DNA of 64,000 bases, from assembly GCF_013249065.1 (NCBI RefSeq), contig NZ_JABRWQ010000004.1:434001-498000 (forward strand), written 5' to 3'. The translations under genes and the position numbers were made by a program. Positions 17,543 through 26,733 of the stretch are shown in pieces; positions within the stretch are counted from its first letter, which is position 1, and each line of letters starts with the position of its first letter. The notes below the pieces were generated by a model. It was given only the letters and a program-made list of their open reading frames with translations, did no database searches and had not been told where the DNA came from. The DNA comes from Winogradskyella litoriviva. GTDB taxonomy: Bacteria > Bacteroidota > Bacteroidia > Flavobacteriales > Flavobacteriaceae.

Positions 17543-18208
17543 ATGAAAAACATTTTAATATATGGTGCTTCTGGCCATGCCAAAATGGTTATAGATATTA
17601 TTAAGAAAAATAAAAGCCATAACATAATGGGTTTTATTGATTGTTATAAACCATTGGGTTCTCAAATAAGTGGTTATAAAATTGTAGGGCGTTTAGAACA
17701 TCTAAAACAACTTTCTCAAGATTTAAATATTGACGGTATTATTATAGCAATTGGAGACAACTATACAAGGCAAAAAATTGCTAACAACGTGTCAAAAGAA
17801 TTACCAAGTATAAAATTTGTTTCCGTAATACATCCAACGGCCACCTTAGCTGAAGATATTACAATTGATGAAGGCTCTGTAATAATGGCAAAAGCAGTTG
17901 TAAATTCTGCCGCAAAAGTTGGTAAACATTGTATAATTAATACTGCTTCAACCCTTGGTCACGATTCTGTAATGGAAGATTTTTCTAGTTTAGCATCTGG
18001 TGTAACAATCGCTGGTAATGTAAAAATTGGTAGGTGTTCTTCAATATGCCTTAGTGCTATAGTTATTCAAAACATCGTAATTGGTAAAAATACAATTGTA
18101 GGTGCAGGATCATTAGTTTTAAAATCCATTGGAGATTTAAAAACAGCTTTTGGTAGGCCAATACATACAATTAAAGATAGAAAGGAAGATTGCAAATATC
18201 TAGGTTAA
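17543..18208 (+). CDS. NeuD/PglD-family acyltransferase, copy 2
   Basis: Gapless paralogue of the preceding acyltransferase, also 221 residues, with NILIYGASGHAKMVIDII at the start and the beta-helix with STLGHDSVMED, keeping the standard GH at the catalytic position. Both copies end in a conserved KDRKxDxxYLG tail. The CapK-like gene starts 11 bases after its stop, so the two are very probably one transcript. Differences between the copies lie mainly in the N-terminal sugar-binding half, which would fit two different acceptor substrates; this is inference. Confidence 0.86.
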   Translation: MKNILIYGASGHAKMVIDIIKKNKSHNIMGFIDCYKPLGSQISGYKIVGRLEHLKQLSQDLNIDGIIIAIGDNYTRQKIANNVSKELPSIKFVSVIHPTATLAEDITIDEGSVIMAKAVVNSAAKVGKHCIINTASTLGHDSVMEDFSSLASGVTIAGNVKIGRCSSICLSAIVIQNIVIGKNTIVGAGSLVLKSIGDLKTAFGRPIHTIKDRKEDCKYLG

Positions 18209-18219
18209 AACATTTTTTT

Positions 18220-19524
18220 ATGCTTCTAAATTTTGCTAGACAAAAATTCTTTTGGTTGATTGATGGATTTAAAGGTGGATATATCAAAAATCAATTAAGT
18301 GAAATAAAACTTGGTATTGAACAACCTAATTCAGAAAAGGCCAAACAAACAAAGAAAACACATATAAAAGCACTTATAAAGCATGCTGTAGAAACAACAC
18401 CTTTTTATAAGAATTATAATAGTGATAGCAGCCTTTCGGATTTTCCTGTAATAAGAAAAACCATTATTCAAGAAAACTTTAAGCAATTTCAATCTCGTTC
18501 TTTTATTGATAAGGAAAACTTTAAGGTATCTACAAGTGGTTCTACAGGTGTACCTTTTTTCTTGTTTCAGAATCAAAATAAACGCCATAGAAATCATGCA
18601 GATGCAGTCTACTTTTATGACCAATCTAATTTCAAAATTGGTAATAGACTTTATGAGCTAGAAGTTTGGAGAGATCATAATAAAAAGGGGAAATTAAAAT
18701 CTTGGTTACAGAATATTATTCAGTTTGATATATCTAGACTAACAGACGCAAGAATTAGAACTTTTTTAAATCTATTAAAGTCAGATAAACAACCTAAAAC
18801 CATTCTTGGTTTTGCTTCTGCTCTCGAAATGATAACGCAATATCTCGAAAGAAATAATCTATATTTAAAAGACTTAAAGATTACATCAGTTATTGCAAAT
18901 TCTGAATATTTAAATCCATACACCAAAACAACTTTAAATAAGCATTTAGATACTACAATTCTATCAAGGTATTCTAGTGAAGAAATAGGAATCATTGCAC
19001 AGCAAACATTAAAAGCACCTAATCGATTTGTTATTAATCATGCAAGTTACCAAATAGAATTGCTAAATTTAGATAATGATTTGCCTGCACAACCAGGCGC
19101 ATTTGGCAGAATTGTGATTACCGATTTGTTTAATTACGCAATGCCTATAATTAGATACGACACAGGAGATATTGCCAAACTTGGTATAGATGAAAATGGT
19201 ATTACTTATTTTTCTCAGATTGACGGCAGAAAAATGGACCTTATTTTTGACTCTAAAGGCAATATGTTGTCATCTTTTGTGGTTTATACTAAATTTTATA
19301 AATATTACCATTTATTAAAACAGTATCAATTTATACAACAAGGTAAAAAAGAATATGAAGTAAAATTAAACCTTCAAGAAGATACGTTTAAATTTGAAGA
19401 CGCATTAATAGCTGATATTAAATCAGATTTTGGGGAAGATGCCGTTGTTAGTATTACTTATGTAGACGAAATACCTGCTTTATCATCTGGCAAACGTCGA
19501 AAGGTTATAAATAATTATAATTAG
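18220..19524 (+). CDS. CapK/PaaK-like adenylate-forming enzyme
   Basis: A protein of about 434 residues in the phenylacetate-CoA ligase/CapK group of the AMP-binding superfamily. It has the phosphate-binding loop STSGSTGVPFF, the RYSSEEIGIIAQ segment, YDTGDIA and GRKMDLI near the C-terminal lid. CapK-like members in surface-polysaccharide loci are thought to activate a carboxylic acid for attachment to a glycan. A TTG at 18190 would extend the frame into the acyltransferase gene; the ATG at 18220 is preferred. The end overlaps the convergent ATP-grasp gene by 20 bases. Confidence 0.82.
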   Translation: MLLNFARQKFFWLIDGFKGGYIKNQLSEIKLGIEQPNSEKAKQTKKTHIKALIKHAVETTPFYKNYNSDSSLSDFPVIRKTIIQENFKQFQSRSFIDKENFKVSTSGSTGVPFFLFQNQNKRHRNHADAVYFYDQSNFKIGNRLYELEVWRDHNKKGKLKSWLQNIIQFDISRLTDARIRTFLNLLKSDKQPKTILGFASALEMITQYLERNNLYLKDLKITSVIANSEYLNPYTKTTLNKHLDTTILSRYSSEEIGIIAQQTLKAPNRFVINHASYQIELLNLDNDLPAQPGAFGRIVITDLFNYAMPIIRYDTGDIAKLGIDENGITYFSQIDGRKMDLIFDSKGNMLSSFVVYTKFYKYYHLLKQYQFIQQGKKEYEVKLNLQEDTFKFEDALIADIKSDFGEDAVVSITYVDEIPALSSGKRRKVINNYN

Positions 19525-20632
19525 AATTTTCAGGATTTAAACTAAGCTCTAAAATTTCATCTGTAAACGTTCCAAATAATGGACCATTTGTAATTTGATG
19601 TAAATCTACATCTTGATAATAGGTGTTAAACTCAATAAAAACCGGTCGATTTTCCTTATTAATTCCAATATCCCAAGACACAATCTTAAAATAAGGCACT
19701 TTAGGATGCATCTGTTTTACCATTTCTATTAATGCATTATAATTAGGAATAGTAACACCCTCAAAAACAACTTTTGTGTGCGATTTATTTAATATAGCTC
19801 CATCTCTAGTATAAGCTCTTCTTTTTAAATTACCATTAGCATCTAATCCACAAATAATACCTCCTCCACAAAAATTATCTGTAGTACTATTGGGTTGGCC
19901 AATTCTAAGCACTGAAGAAAGTATATGTACACCATCATTCTTTAAATACGTCATTACTCTTACCGTATTAAGAGAAGATGGGTTAAACGCTTTTAAAACA
20001 TCGCTCTGCTCTAGTTCTTCTTGTATTATAAAGTCTTTTTTATATTTTTTAAATAATTCTAATACGGTAAGATTTTTATAAGTGGTCTTATGGTTGTCAA
20101 CCGTAAATTTATTAACCATTACACCATCACCCGAGTCTATGGTTGGTTTTATAATTAATGTCTTATTAATTGTATTACATTTTTTTAGCGCATCATTTTC
20201 ATTTATAATTTTACCATCTGTAAAATAAAATCCATTAATATTCTGAATAACAGCCTTTGGTTGCTCAAACTCTTTAAATATATTATAAGATAAGTTTTTA
20301 TCTAACAAGGCTGGCCATTGGCGCATTTGATTAAGACTAGGAGAAATTATAGCATTAAAAATATCTTCTGGAATATAGTTAACATGAAATTCATTAGTTA
20401 AACCTTTATAATACTTATGCCAATAAGTATTACCTAATTTATAGCCTTTAGATTTATAAAAAGATTTAGCTTGGCTAACTTCACTATTACTTAATTCTGG
20501 TGATTTATTTTCATTAATAATAGCCTTAACATAAGCTCTTGAATTCATTTTTAAGTTGAATTCCCAAAAACGCTTTCTTAAGTTTAAGATATGCTTAGTT
20601 AGTACTCGTTTTAGTGACGAATAGAGGTTCAT
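19505..20632 (-). CDS. Sugar-transfer-associated ATP-grasp protein
   Basis: A 375-residue protein resembling the ATP-grasp domain found in capsule and exopolysaccharide loci. Recognisable are LIIKPTIDSGDGVMVNKF (the grasp lysine and glycine loop), FIIQEELEQ, NTVRVMTYL, and the metal-binding end SWDIGINKENRPVFIEFNTYYQ. ATP-grasp enzymes join a carboxylate to an amine or thiol with ATP. It is convergent with and overlaps the CapK-like gene, and together with the two acyltransferases suggests one surface-conjugate pathway. Its exact substrate is unknown. Confidence 0.8.
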   Translation of the reverse strand: MNLYSSLKRVLTKHILNLRKRFWEFNLKMNSRAYVKAIINENKSPELSNSEVSQAKSFYKSKGYKLGNTYWHKYYKGLTNEFHVNYIPEDIFNAIISPSLNQMRQWPALLDKNLSYNIFKEFEQPKAVIQNINGFYFTDGKIINENDALKKCNTINKTLIIKPTIDSGDGVMVNKFTVDNHKTTYKNLTVLELFKKYKKDFIIQEELEQSDVLKAFNPSSLNTVRVMTYLKNDGVHILSSVLRIGQPNSTTDNFCGGGIICGLDANGNLKRRAYTRDGAILNKSHTKVVFEGVTIPNYNALIEMVKQMHPKVPYFKIVSWDIGINKENRPVFIEFNTYYQDVDLHQITNGPLFGTFTDEILELSLNPENSNYNYL

Positions 20633-20770
20633 TTGATGAGGGATTTAACGTAAATGTACCACACCAATTTTAAATTAAACAATGAAGTCTGTATTAATTT
20701 ACAGGAATTAGAAGAAGTGATTTAAGTTATCGACAAACGTCGGTTTTGAAGTAAATAAATACCTTAAAAT

Positions 20771-20803
20771 AAAAAACGTAACCAAATTAATGGTTACGTT
20801 TTA
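20771..20803. terminator. Strong hairpin terminator after dnaK
   Basis: A perfect 10-base stem (20775-20784 with 20791-20800, AACGTAACCA and its complement) with a 6-base loop is flanked by an A run on the left and T on the right. On the minus strand the stem is followed by TTTTTT. It lies 37 bases after the dnaK stop. Confidence 0.8.
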
Positions 20804-20836
20804 TTATTTTAAGATGCCTGCGTTCGCAAGAATTAA

Positions 20837-22738
20837 TTATTTAACCTCTTCGAAATCAACATCTTCTACATCGCTAGACTCATCAGCTGGTTGCTCTGCT
20901 CCTGCTTCAGGACCTGCAGCTCCACCTTGCGCTTCTGCTTGTGCTTTATACATTTCTTCACTTGCAACTTTCCAAGCTTCGTTAATTTTCTCTAAAGCTG
21001 GTTCAATAACTGCGATATCTTTTGACTCGTATGCTTTTTTCAATTCTTCTAGTGCATCTTCAATTGGCTTCTTCTTATCATCAGATAATTTATCACCAAA
21101 TTCTTTTAATTGACTCTCTGTTTGGAAAATCATAGAATCTGCCTCATTTAATTTTTTAGCATTTTCAGCTGCTTTAGCATCTGCTTCTGCATTTGCTTCA
21201 GCATCTTGCTTCATCTTTTGGATTTCTTCTTCTGTTAATCCAGATGATGCTTCAATACGGATATCTTGTGTTTTATTTGTTGCTTTATCTGTAGCAGATA
21301 CTTTAATGATACCATTAGCATCAATATCAAACGTTACTTCAATCTGAGGTGTTCCTCGTCTTGCTGGTGGTATTCCATCTAAATGGAAACGACCAATCGT
21401 TTTATTATCTGCTGCCATTGGACGCTCACCTTGTAATACATGAATTTCCACTGATGGCTGATTATCTGCTGCTGTTGAGAATACTTGCGATTTCTTTGTC
21501 GGAATCGTTGTATTTGCTTCAATCAACTTTGTCATTACATTACCCATAGTTTCAATACCAAGAGATAATGGCGTAACGTCTAATAAAAGAACATCTTTTA
21601 CATCACCAGTTAATACTCCACCTTGGATACCAGCTCCTAAAGAAACAACCTCATCTGGGTTTACACCTTTACTTGGTGCCTTACCAAAGAACTTCTCTAC
21701 AGCTTCTTGTACCGCTGGGATTCTAGTAGAACCACCAACTAAAATTACTTCATCAATATCAGATTTTGATAAACCTGCAGCTTTTAATGCAGATTCGCAT
21801 GGCTCAATAGTACGCTTAATTAAATCATCAATTAATTGTTCAAATTTAGAACGCGTTAATGTACGCACTAAATGTTTTGGTCCACTAGCTGTTGCTGTAA
21901 CGTAAGGCAAGTTAATTTCTGTCTGTGCAGAAGATGATAATTCAATTTTTGCTTTTTCAGCAGCTTCTTTAAGACGTTGTAAAGCCATTGGATCTTGACG
22001 TAAGTCCATGTTTTCATCTGCCTTAAACTCTTCTGCTAACCAATCAATAATACGTTGGTCAACATCATCACCACCTAAGTGTGTATCTCCATCTGTAGAT
22101 AATACTTCAAAAACACCATCACCTAATTCTAGAATAGACACATCATGCGTTCCTCCACCAAAATCAAATACTACGATTTTTTGGTCAGTACCTTTTTTAT
22201 CCATTCCGTAAGCTAATGCTGCGGCTGTTGGTTCGTTGATAATTCTACGAACTTTTAATCCTGCAATCTCACCAGCTTCTTTTGTTGCTTGTCTTTGTGC
22301 ATCGTTAAAATATGCTGGTACTGTAATTACAGCCTCAGACACATCTTGCCCTAAATAATCTTCAGCAGTTTTCTTCATTTTTTGAAGAATCATAGCTGAT
22401 AATTCTTGAGGTGTATATAAACGACCATCGATATCTACTCTTGGCGTATCGTTGTCACCTTTTACCACTGTATATGGTACGCGTTCTGCTTCTTTCTTAG
22501 ATTCAGAATACTTATTACCCATAAAACGTTTAATAGAATAAACTGTTTTTGTTGGGTTAGTAACCGCTTGTCTTTTTGCAGGATCTCCTACTTTAATTTC
22601 ACCACCTTCTACGAAAGCGATAACTGAAGGTGTTGTTCTCTTACCTTCAGCGTTTGGGATTACAACTGGCTCATTACCTTCCATTACAGAAACACAAGAG
22701 TTGGTTGTACCTAAATCAATTCCAATAATCTTACTCAT
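20837..22738 (-). CDS. dnaK: Chaperone DnaK (Hsp70)
   Basis: The 633-residue protein is a complete Hsp70: [17 protein letters not shown] at the N-terminus, [47 protein letters not shown] in the ATPase domain, [16 protein letters not shown] before the substrate-binding domain, and an acidic C-terminal tail ([14 protein letters not shown]). It folds and protects proteins together with DnaJ and GrpE, neither of which lies beside it. No CIRCE (HrcA) element was found upstream; two short inverted repeats at 22758-22775 and 22842-22854 are noted separately. Confidence 0.98.
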   Translation of the reverse strand: MSKIIGIDLGTTNSCVSVMEGNEPVVIPNAEGKRTTPSVIAFVEGGEIKVGDPAKRQAVTNPTKTVYSIKRFMGNKYSESKKEAERVPYTVVKGDNDTPRVDIDGRLYTPQELSAMILQKMKKTAEDYLGQDVSEAVITVPAYFNDAQRQATKEAGEIAGLKVRRIINEPTAAALAYGMDKKGTDQKIVVFDFGGGTHDVSILELGDGVFEVLSTDGDTHLGGDDVDQRIIDWLAEEFKADENMDLRQDPMALQRLKEAAEKAKIELSSSAQTEINLPYVTATASGPKHLVRTLTRSKFEQLIDDLIKRTIEPCESALKAAGLSKSDIDEVILVGGSTRIPAVQEAVEKFFGKAPSKGVNPDEVVSLGAGIQGGVLTGDVKDVLLLDVTPLSLGIETMGNVMTKLIEANTTIPTKKSQVFSTAADNQPSVEIHVLQGERPMAADNKTIGRFHLDGIPPARRGTPQIEVTFDIDANGIIKVSATDKATNKTQDIRIEASSGLTEEEIQKMKQDAEANAEADAKAAENAKKLNEADSMIFQTESQLKEFGDKLSDDKKKPIEDALEELKKAYESKDIAVIEPALEKINEAWKVASEEMYKAQAEAQGGAAGPEAGAEQPADESSDVEDVDFEEVK

Positions 22739-22757
22739 AATTATATTTGTTATTAGT

Positions 22758-22775
22758 TTTCCGCTTTCACGGAAA
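22758..22775. repeat. Short inverted repeat in the dnaK leader
   Basis: TTTCCG (22758-22763) and CGGAAA (22770-22775) are separated by six bases, about 20 to 37 bases before the dnaK ATG. It would form a small mRNA hairpin near the start of translation. Confidence 0.35.
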
Positions 22776-22841
22776 GTATCGTGTTATTAATTTTTTAAAC
22801 TCGATTAGTAATAGTCAATGATTATGCCATGACAAAAAATA

Positions 22842-22854
22842 TGACATGATGTCA
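22842..22854. repeat. 13-base palindrome between divergent dnaK and the lipoprotein gene
   Basis: TGACAT, one central base, ATGTCA. It lies in the 200-base space between two divergently read genes, so it could serve as an operator for either. Confidence 0.4.
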
Positions 22855-22938
22855 GATAGGTTTTTTCATTAATGTTTGAATAATACTATACTTTGGTATC
22901 AATATTGATATCTAAAAAGAAACCTAAACAATTTAAAC

Positions 22939-23445
22939 ATGAAACGTATATTATCTATTATTACATTATTTGTATTATTAATTTCTTGTACTGGCGAACA
23001 AGGACCTCCAGGATTTGATGGCTATGACGGTATTGACGGACAAGACGGTGTAAACTTTGTGGGACAATCTTTTGAAAGAACAATTGATTTTACAGCTCCA
23101 AACTATCAAGAAGATATAGAAATTCCACTTGATATTGATTTATTAGAATCTGATATGGTATTAGTTTACCATCTAAAAGATGTTGTAGATGGTTATGATG
23201 TATGGAAATCTCTTCCTGAAACAGTATACATATCAGCTGGAGAAGAATTTCAATATAACTTTGAGCATAATTTTGATTTCGTTAGTATTTTTATTGAATC
23301 GCATCCTAATTTTGATTTTGATTTATTGTTTGATGAGGAAAGAATTAATCAAACATTTAGAATAGTTATTTTACCTGTAGACTTTGTAAACAGTAGTAAT
23401 TTAGATGTTAATAATTTTGAAGACATTATGCAATACGTGCAATAA
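22939..23445 (+). CDS. Lipoprotein with collagen-like triplets
   Basis: A 168-residue lipoprotein: signal MKRILSIITLFVLLISC with Cys 17 as lipid site, then seven consecutive Gly-X-Y triplets (GEQ, GPP, GFD, GYD, GID, GQD, GVN), and a beta-rich acidic domain to the end. Such proteins are frequent in Bacteroidota and are sometimes misnamed as dihydrolipoamide dehydrogenase. Whether the short collagen-like stretch trimerises is unknown. The gene is single, followed by a terminator. Confidence 0.75.
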   Translation: MKRILSIITLFVLLISCTGEQGPPGFDGYDGIDGQDGVNFVGQSFERTIDFTAPNYQEDIEIPLDIDLLESDMVLVYHLKDVVDGYDVWKSLPETVYISAGEEFQYNFEHNFDFVSIFIESHPNFDFDLLFDEERINQTFRIVILPVDFVNSSNLDVNNFEDIMQYVQ

Positions 23446-23463
23446 CTATAAAAACTAAATTAT

Positions 23464-23497
23464 AAAAACAGCTTTAAATTTCTAAAGCTGTTTTTTT
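23464..23497 (+). terminator. Rho-independent terminator after the collagen-like lipoprotein
   Basis: A perfect 10-base stem (23467-23476 with 23483-23492, AACAGCTTTA and its complement), 6-base loop, followed by a T run to 23497. Confidence 0.85.
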
Positions 23498-23520
23498 ATG
23501 TCTTCAAATTAAACAAAACG

Positions 23521-23528
23521 TATATTTG
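23521..23528 (+). promoter_or_regulatory. Candidate -7 box for sdaA
   Basis: TATATTTG is an exact TAnnTTTG match 24 bases before the ATG of sdaA, placed just after the preceding terminator. No -33 TTG is seen at the ideal distance. Confidence 0.45.
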
Positions 23529-23552
23529 TTCTTCTTAAAATAGTTATCGCAA

Positions 23553-24977
23553 ATGGAATGTATCTCTGTTTTTGACATGCTTAAAATTGGTGTAGGACCA
23601 TCAAGTTCTCATACCTTAGGACCTTGGCGCGCTGCAGAACGATGGATTAAAGAATTAAAGGACAAAAAACGTTTTGATAAAGTTGAAAAAATCACAGTAG
23701 ACCTTTATGGTTCTTTATCCTTAACAGGAAAAGGCCATGCTACAGATTATGCTGTTATTTTAGGTTTAACTGGTGCTGATCCAGAACGCATACCTGTTGA
23801 AAGTATTAATTCTATTATAGATGACGTAAAGACTAAAAACGTCATAATGTTCAATAACGAAAAGGCAATTCCTTTCAATTTTAAAACCAATATAGTTTTT
23901 AATAGAAAATTTTTACCATTTCATTCTAACGGAATGGTTTTTACAGCCTTAATTAATGGAAGAAACTACAAATCTACCTACTACTCTATTGGTGGCGGAT
24001 TTGTAGTGCAAGAAGAACGTAAAATTGCTAAAGCCAATAAAATTATTTTCTATTGTACGTTTCCATATCCTATTGCATATGGCGATGAATTACTTAAATT
24101 CTGTCATCAACTAAATCTTCCTATTTCTGGAGTAGTACTTGAAAATGAAAAATCAATTAGAGAAGAAACATCAATTGATTTTGAATTAAAACGTATTTGG
24201 AACACTATGTTAGAATGTATGTATGTTGGTTGCCACACAGAAGGTAATTTACCAGGTGGATTAAATGTAAGACGTCGGGCTTTTGACATACACAAAAATT
24301 TAATTGGAGACAACACATACCAAAATCCACAAGAATGGCTAAAAACCATTAGAACAACAGAAGTTAAATTTCGCCAGATTTTAAAATGGGTGAGTTGTTT
24401 TGCATTGGCTGTTAACGAAGTAAATGCCTCTTTAGGTAGAGTTGTTACTGCTCCAACAAATGGCAGTGCTGGTGTTATTCCGGCTGTACTGATGTATTAT
24501 TTGGTAATAGAAAACCATGATGCTGATTTTGAACACATCAAAAAATTTCTGTTAGTAGCTGGTGAAATTGGCAGTATTTTTAAAAAAGGTGCTACAATTA
24601 GCGCTGCAATGGGTGGCTGTCAGGCAGAAATTGGAGTTTCATCTGCTATGGCAGCAGGTGCATTATGTGAATTATTAGGCGGAACACCAGAACAAGTATT
24701 AGTTGCTGCCGAAATTGCTATGGAGCATCATTTAGGATTAACCTGTGATCCAATTGGTGGTTTGGTGCAAATTCCTTGTATAGAACGAAATTCTATGGGA
24801 GCAATTAAAGCCATAAATGCAGCAGAATTAGCTTTAGATACAGACCCTAAAAACGTTAAAGTACCTTTAGACAAAGTTGTGAATACCATGTGGGAAACCG
24901 CAAAAGATATGAATACCAAATACAAAGAAACATCTGAAGGAGGTTTAGCGGTTGGTGTTCATTTAACGGATTGTTAA
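23553..24977 (+). CDS. sdaA: L-serine ammonia-lyase (L-serine dehydratase), iron-sulfur type
   Basis: A 474-residue one-chain L-serine dehydratase that turns L-serine into pyruvate and ammonia. The beta domain starts with VFDMLKIGVGPSSSHTLGPW; the alpha domain has APTNGSAGVIPAVLMYY. Cysteines in GGCQAEIG, LTCDPIGG and IPCIERN match the three ligands of the oxygen-sensitive 4Fe-4S cluster in this enzyme class. Length and domain order agree with single-chain enzymes such as SdaA of E. coli. It is monocistronic. Confidence 0.94.
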   Translation: MECISVFDMLKIGVGPSSSHTLGPWRAAERWIKELKDKKRFDKVEKITVDLYGSLSLTGKGHATDYAVILGLTGADPERIPVESINSIIDDVKTKNVIMFNNEKAIPFNFKTNIVFNRKFLPFHSNGMVFTALINGRNYKSTYYSIGGGFVVQEERKIAKANKIIFYCTFPYPIAYGDELLKFCHQLNLPISGVVLENEKSIREETSIDFELKRIWNTMLECMYVGCHTEGNLPGGLNVRRRAFDIHKNLIGDNTYQNPQEWLKTIRTTEVKFRQILKWVSCFALAVNEVNASLGRVVTAPTNGSAGVIPAVLMYYLVIENHDADFEHIKKFLLVAGEIGSIFKKGATISAAMGGCQAEIGVSSAMAAGALCELLGGTPEQVLVAAEIAMEHHLGLTCDPIGGLVQIPCIERNSMGAIKAINAAELALDTDPKNVKVPLDKVVNTMWETAKDMNTKYKETSEGGLAVGVHLTDC

Positions 24978-25127
24978 ATATGATGCTCTTCATTAATATT
25001 AATAACAAACTTTGATTACAGATAGCAGTAATAATTGAATAGAATACAGATTCAATATTTTTTGTAGGCCTAATTAATCATTAGTTTAACAAATCTCTTT
25101 ATTTTTACGCTAATTAATAAAATAACA

Positions 25128-25946
25128 ATGTCAACAGCAAAAAAAGAATATAAAAGAATTACCGTTAAAACTTTAGTCGATATGAAGTCTAAAGGCGAAA
25201 AAATATCAATGCTAACGGCTTACGATTATACAATGGCAAAAATCGTTGATGGTTCGGGAATTGATGTCATCTTAGTTGGTGATTCTGCAAGTAATGTTAT
25301 GGCTGGCCACGAAACCACACTGCCTATTACATTAGATCAAATGATTTACCATGCATCTTCTGTGGTTAGAGCAATTAATCGTGCGTTAGTTGTTGTCGAT
25401 TTACCTTTTGGAAGCTACCAGAGTGATCCAAAAGAAGCTTTGCGCTCTGCGATTAGAATAATGAAAGAATCTAGAGGACATGCTGTTAAATTAGAAGGTG
25501 GTAAAGAAATAAAAGAATCTATAAAACGAATTCTTCATGCCGGAATTCCTGTAATGGGACATTTAGGTTTAACACCACAATCTATATATAAATTTGGCAC
25601 ATACACTGTAAGAGCTAAAGAAGAGGAAGAAGCTAAACGATTAAAACAAGATGCTTTAATGCTAGAAAGAATAGGTTGTTTTGCCATTGTACTAGAAAAA
25701 ATACCAGCCGCATTAGCTAAAGAAGTAGCAGAAAGTGTTTCAATCCCTGTAATTGGTATTGGAGCTGGTAATGGCGTTGACGGACAAGTTTTAGTTTTAC
25801 ACGATATGCTTGGTATGACGCACGAATTTAATCCAAGATTTTTACGACGTTACATGAATCTTTATGAGGATATGACAAAGGCTATAGGACAATATGTTGA
25901 GGATGTAAAATCTGTAGATTTCCCAAGTGATAAAGAGCAGTATTAA
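25128..25946 (+). CDS. panB: 3-methyl-2-oxobutanoate hydroxymethyltransferase
   Basis: PanB makes ketopantoate from 3-methyl-2-oxobutanoate and methylene-tetrahydrofolate, the first step to pantothenate and CoA. The 272-residue protein has the TIM-barrel signature: [54 protein letters not shown] and [21 protein letters not shown]. Asp and Glu residues that bind magnesium and the catalytic Glu region ([10 protein letters not shown]) are present. The downstream pseudouridine synthase gene is 85 bases away and may share the transcript. Confidence 0.96.
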   Translation: MSTAKKEYKRITVKTLVDMKSKGEKISMLTAYDYTMAKIVDGSGIDVILVGDSASNVMAGHETTLPITLDQMIYHASSVVRAINRALVVVDLPFGSYQSDPKEALRSAIRIMKESRGHAVKLEGGKEIKESIKRILHAGIPVMGHLGLTPQSIYKFGTYTVRAKEEEEAKRLKQDALMLERIGCFAIVLEKIPAALAKEVAESVSIPVIGIGAGNGVDGQVLVLHDMLGMTHEFNPRFLRRYMNLYEDMTKAIGQYVEDVKSVDFPSDKEQY

Positions 25947-26031
25947 TTAGCTCTAATAATATCTCAAAGCGGAAAACAGGCACTTATAATTTGCCTATAA
26001 TATTTTGTTTTAGCAATGCTACAATCTAAAC

Positions 26032-26733
26032 ATGTCTAAAGTTTTATCTCATAAAAACAATCTTCAAGTCCTTCACGAAGACAACCACATTATTGTTATA
26101 AACAAGCGTGCAGGTGATATTGTACAAGGTGATAAAACTGGAGACAAACCATTAAGTGAAGTTGTAAAGTCTTATTTAAAAGATAAATACAATAAAGAAG
26201 GAAATGTATATTTGGGTGTTGTTCATCGATTAGACAGACCAACTACAGGTATTGTTCTTTTTTCCAAAACAAGTAAAGCATTACCTAGACTGAATAAACT
26301 GTTCGCGGAGAAAACTGCAAAAAAAACATATTGGGCTTTAGTAAAAAACCAACCACCAAAAACGAGTGATACTTTAATACATTGGCTAAAAAAGAATCCT
26401 AAAAACAATAAATCTACAGCTTATATCAAAGAAATTGAAGGCAGTAAAAAAGCGATTCTGCATTATAAAACAATTAAAACATTAGATAATTTCTACCTTT
26501 TAGAAATAGATTTAGAAACAGGAAGACATCATCAAATTAGAGCACAATTATCTTCTATTGGTTGCCCAATTAAAGGCGATTTAAAATATGGATTTAATAG
26601 AAGTAATAAGGACGCAAGCATAAGTTTACATGCAAGAACATTGCGTTTTATTCATCCTGTAAAAAAAGAAGAAATTATAATCACTGCTCCTTTACCAAGC
26701 GATCCTCTATGGAATGCCTGTAATAATATTTAA
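26032..26733 (+). CDS. RluA-family pseudouridine synthase
   Basis: A 233-residue enzyme without an S4 domain. The catalytic motif HRLDRPTTGIVLFSK (about residues 64-78) holds the essential Asp, and LEIDLETGRHHQIRAQLSSIG and GDLKYG are the other family motifs. It converts a uridine in rRNA or tRNA to pseudouridine; the target cannot be told from the sequence. Its stop overlaps the last four bases of the convergent histidine kinase gene. Confidence 0.9.
   Translation: MSKVLSHKNNLQVLHEDNHIIVINKRAGDIVQGDKTGDKPLSEVVKSYLKDKYNKEGNVYLGVVHRLDRPTTGIVLFSKTSKALPRLNKLFAEKTAKKTYWALVKNQPPKTSDTLIHWLKKNPKNNKSTAYIKEIEGSKKAILHYKTIKTLDNFYLLEIDLETGRHHQIRAQLSSIGCPIKGDLKYGFNRSNKDASISLHARTLRFIHPVKKEEIIITAPLPSDPLWNACNNI

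Noticed and set aside
22739..22938. CIRCE element before dnaK
   Set aside because: The TTAGCACTC-N9-GAGTGCTAA pattern is absent; the palindromes present have other sequences.
22939..23445. Dihydrolipoamide dehydrogenase, a name such proteins sometimes carry
   Set aside because: No FAD or NAD motif and no redox disulfide; it is a collagen-like lipoprotein. The true enzyme is at 57978-59378.
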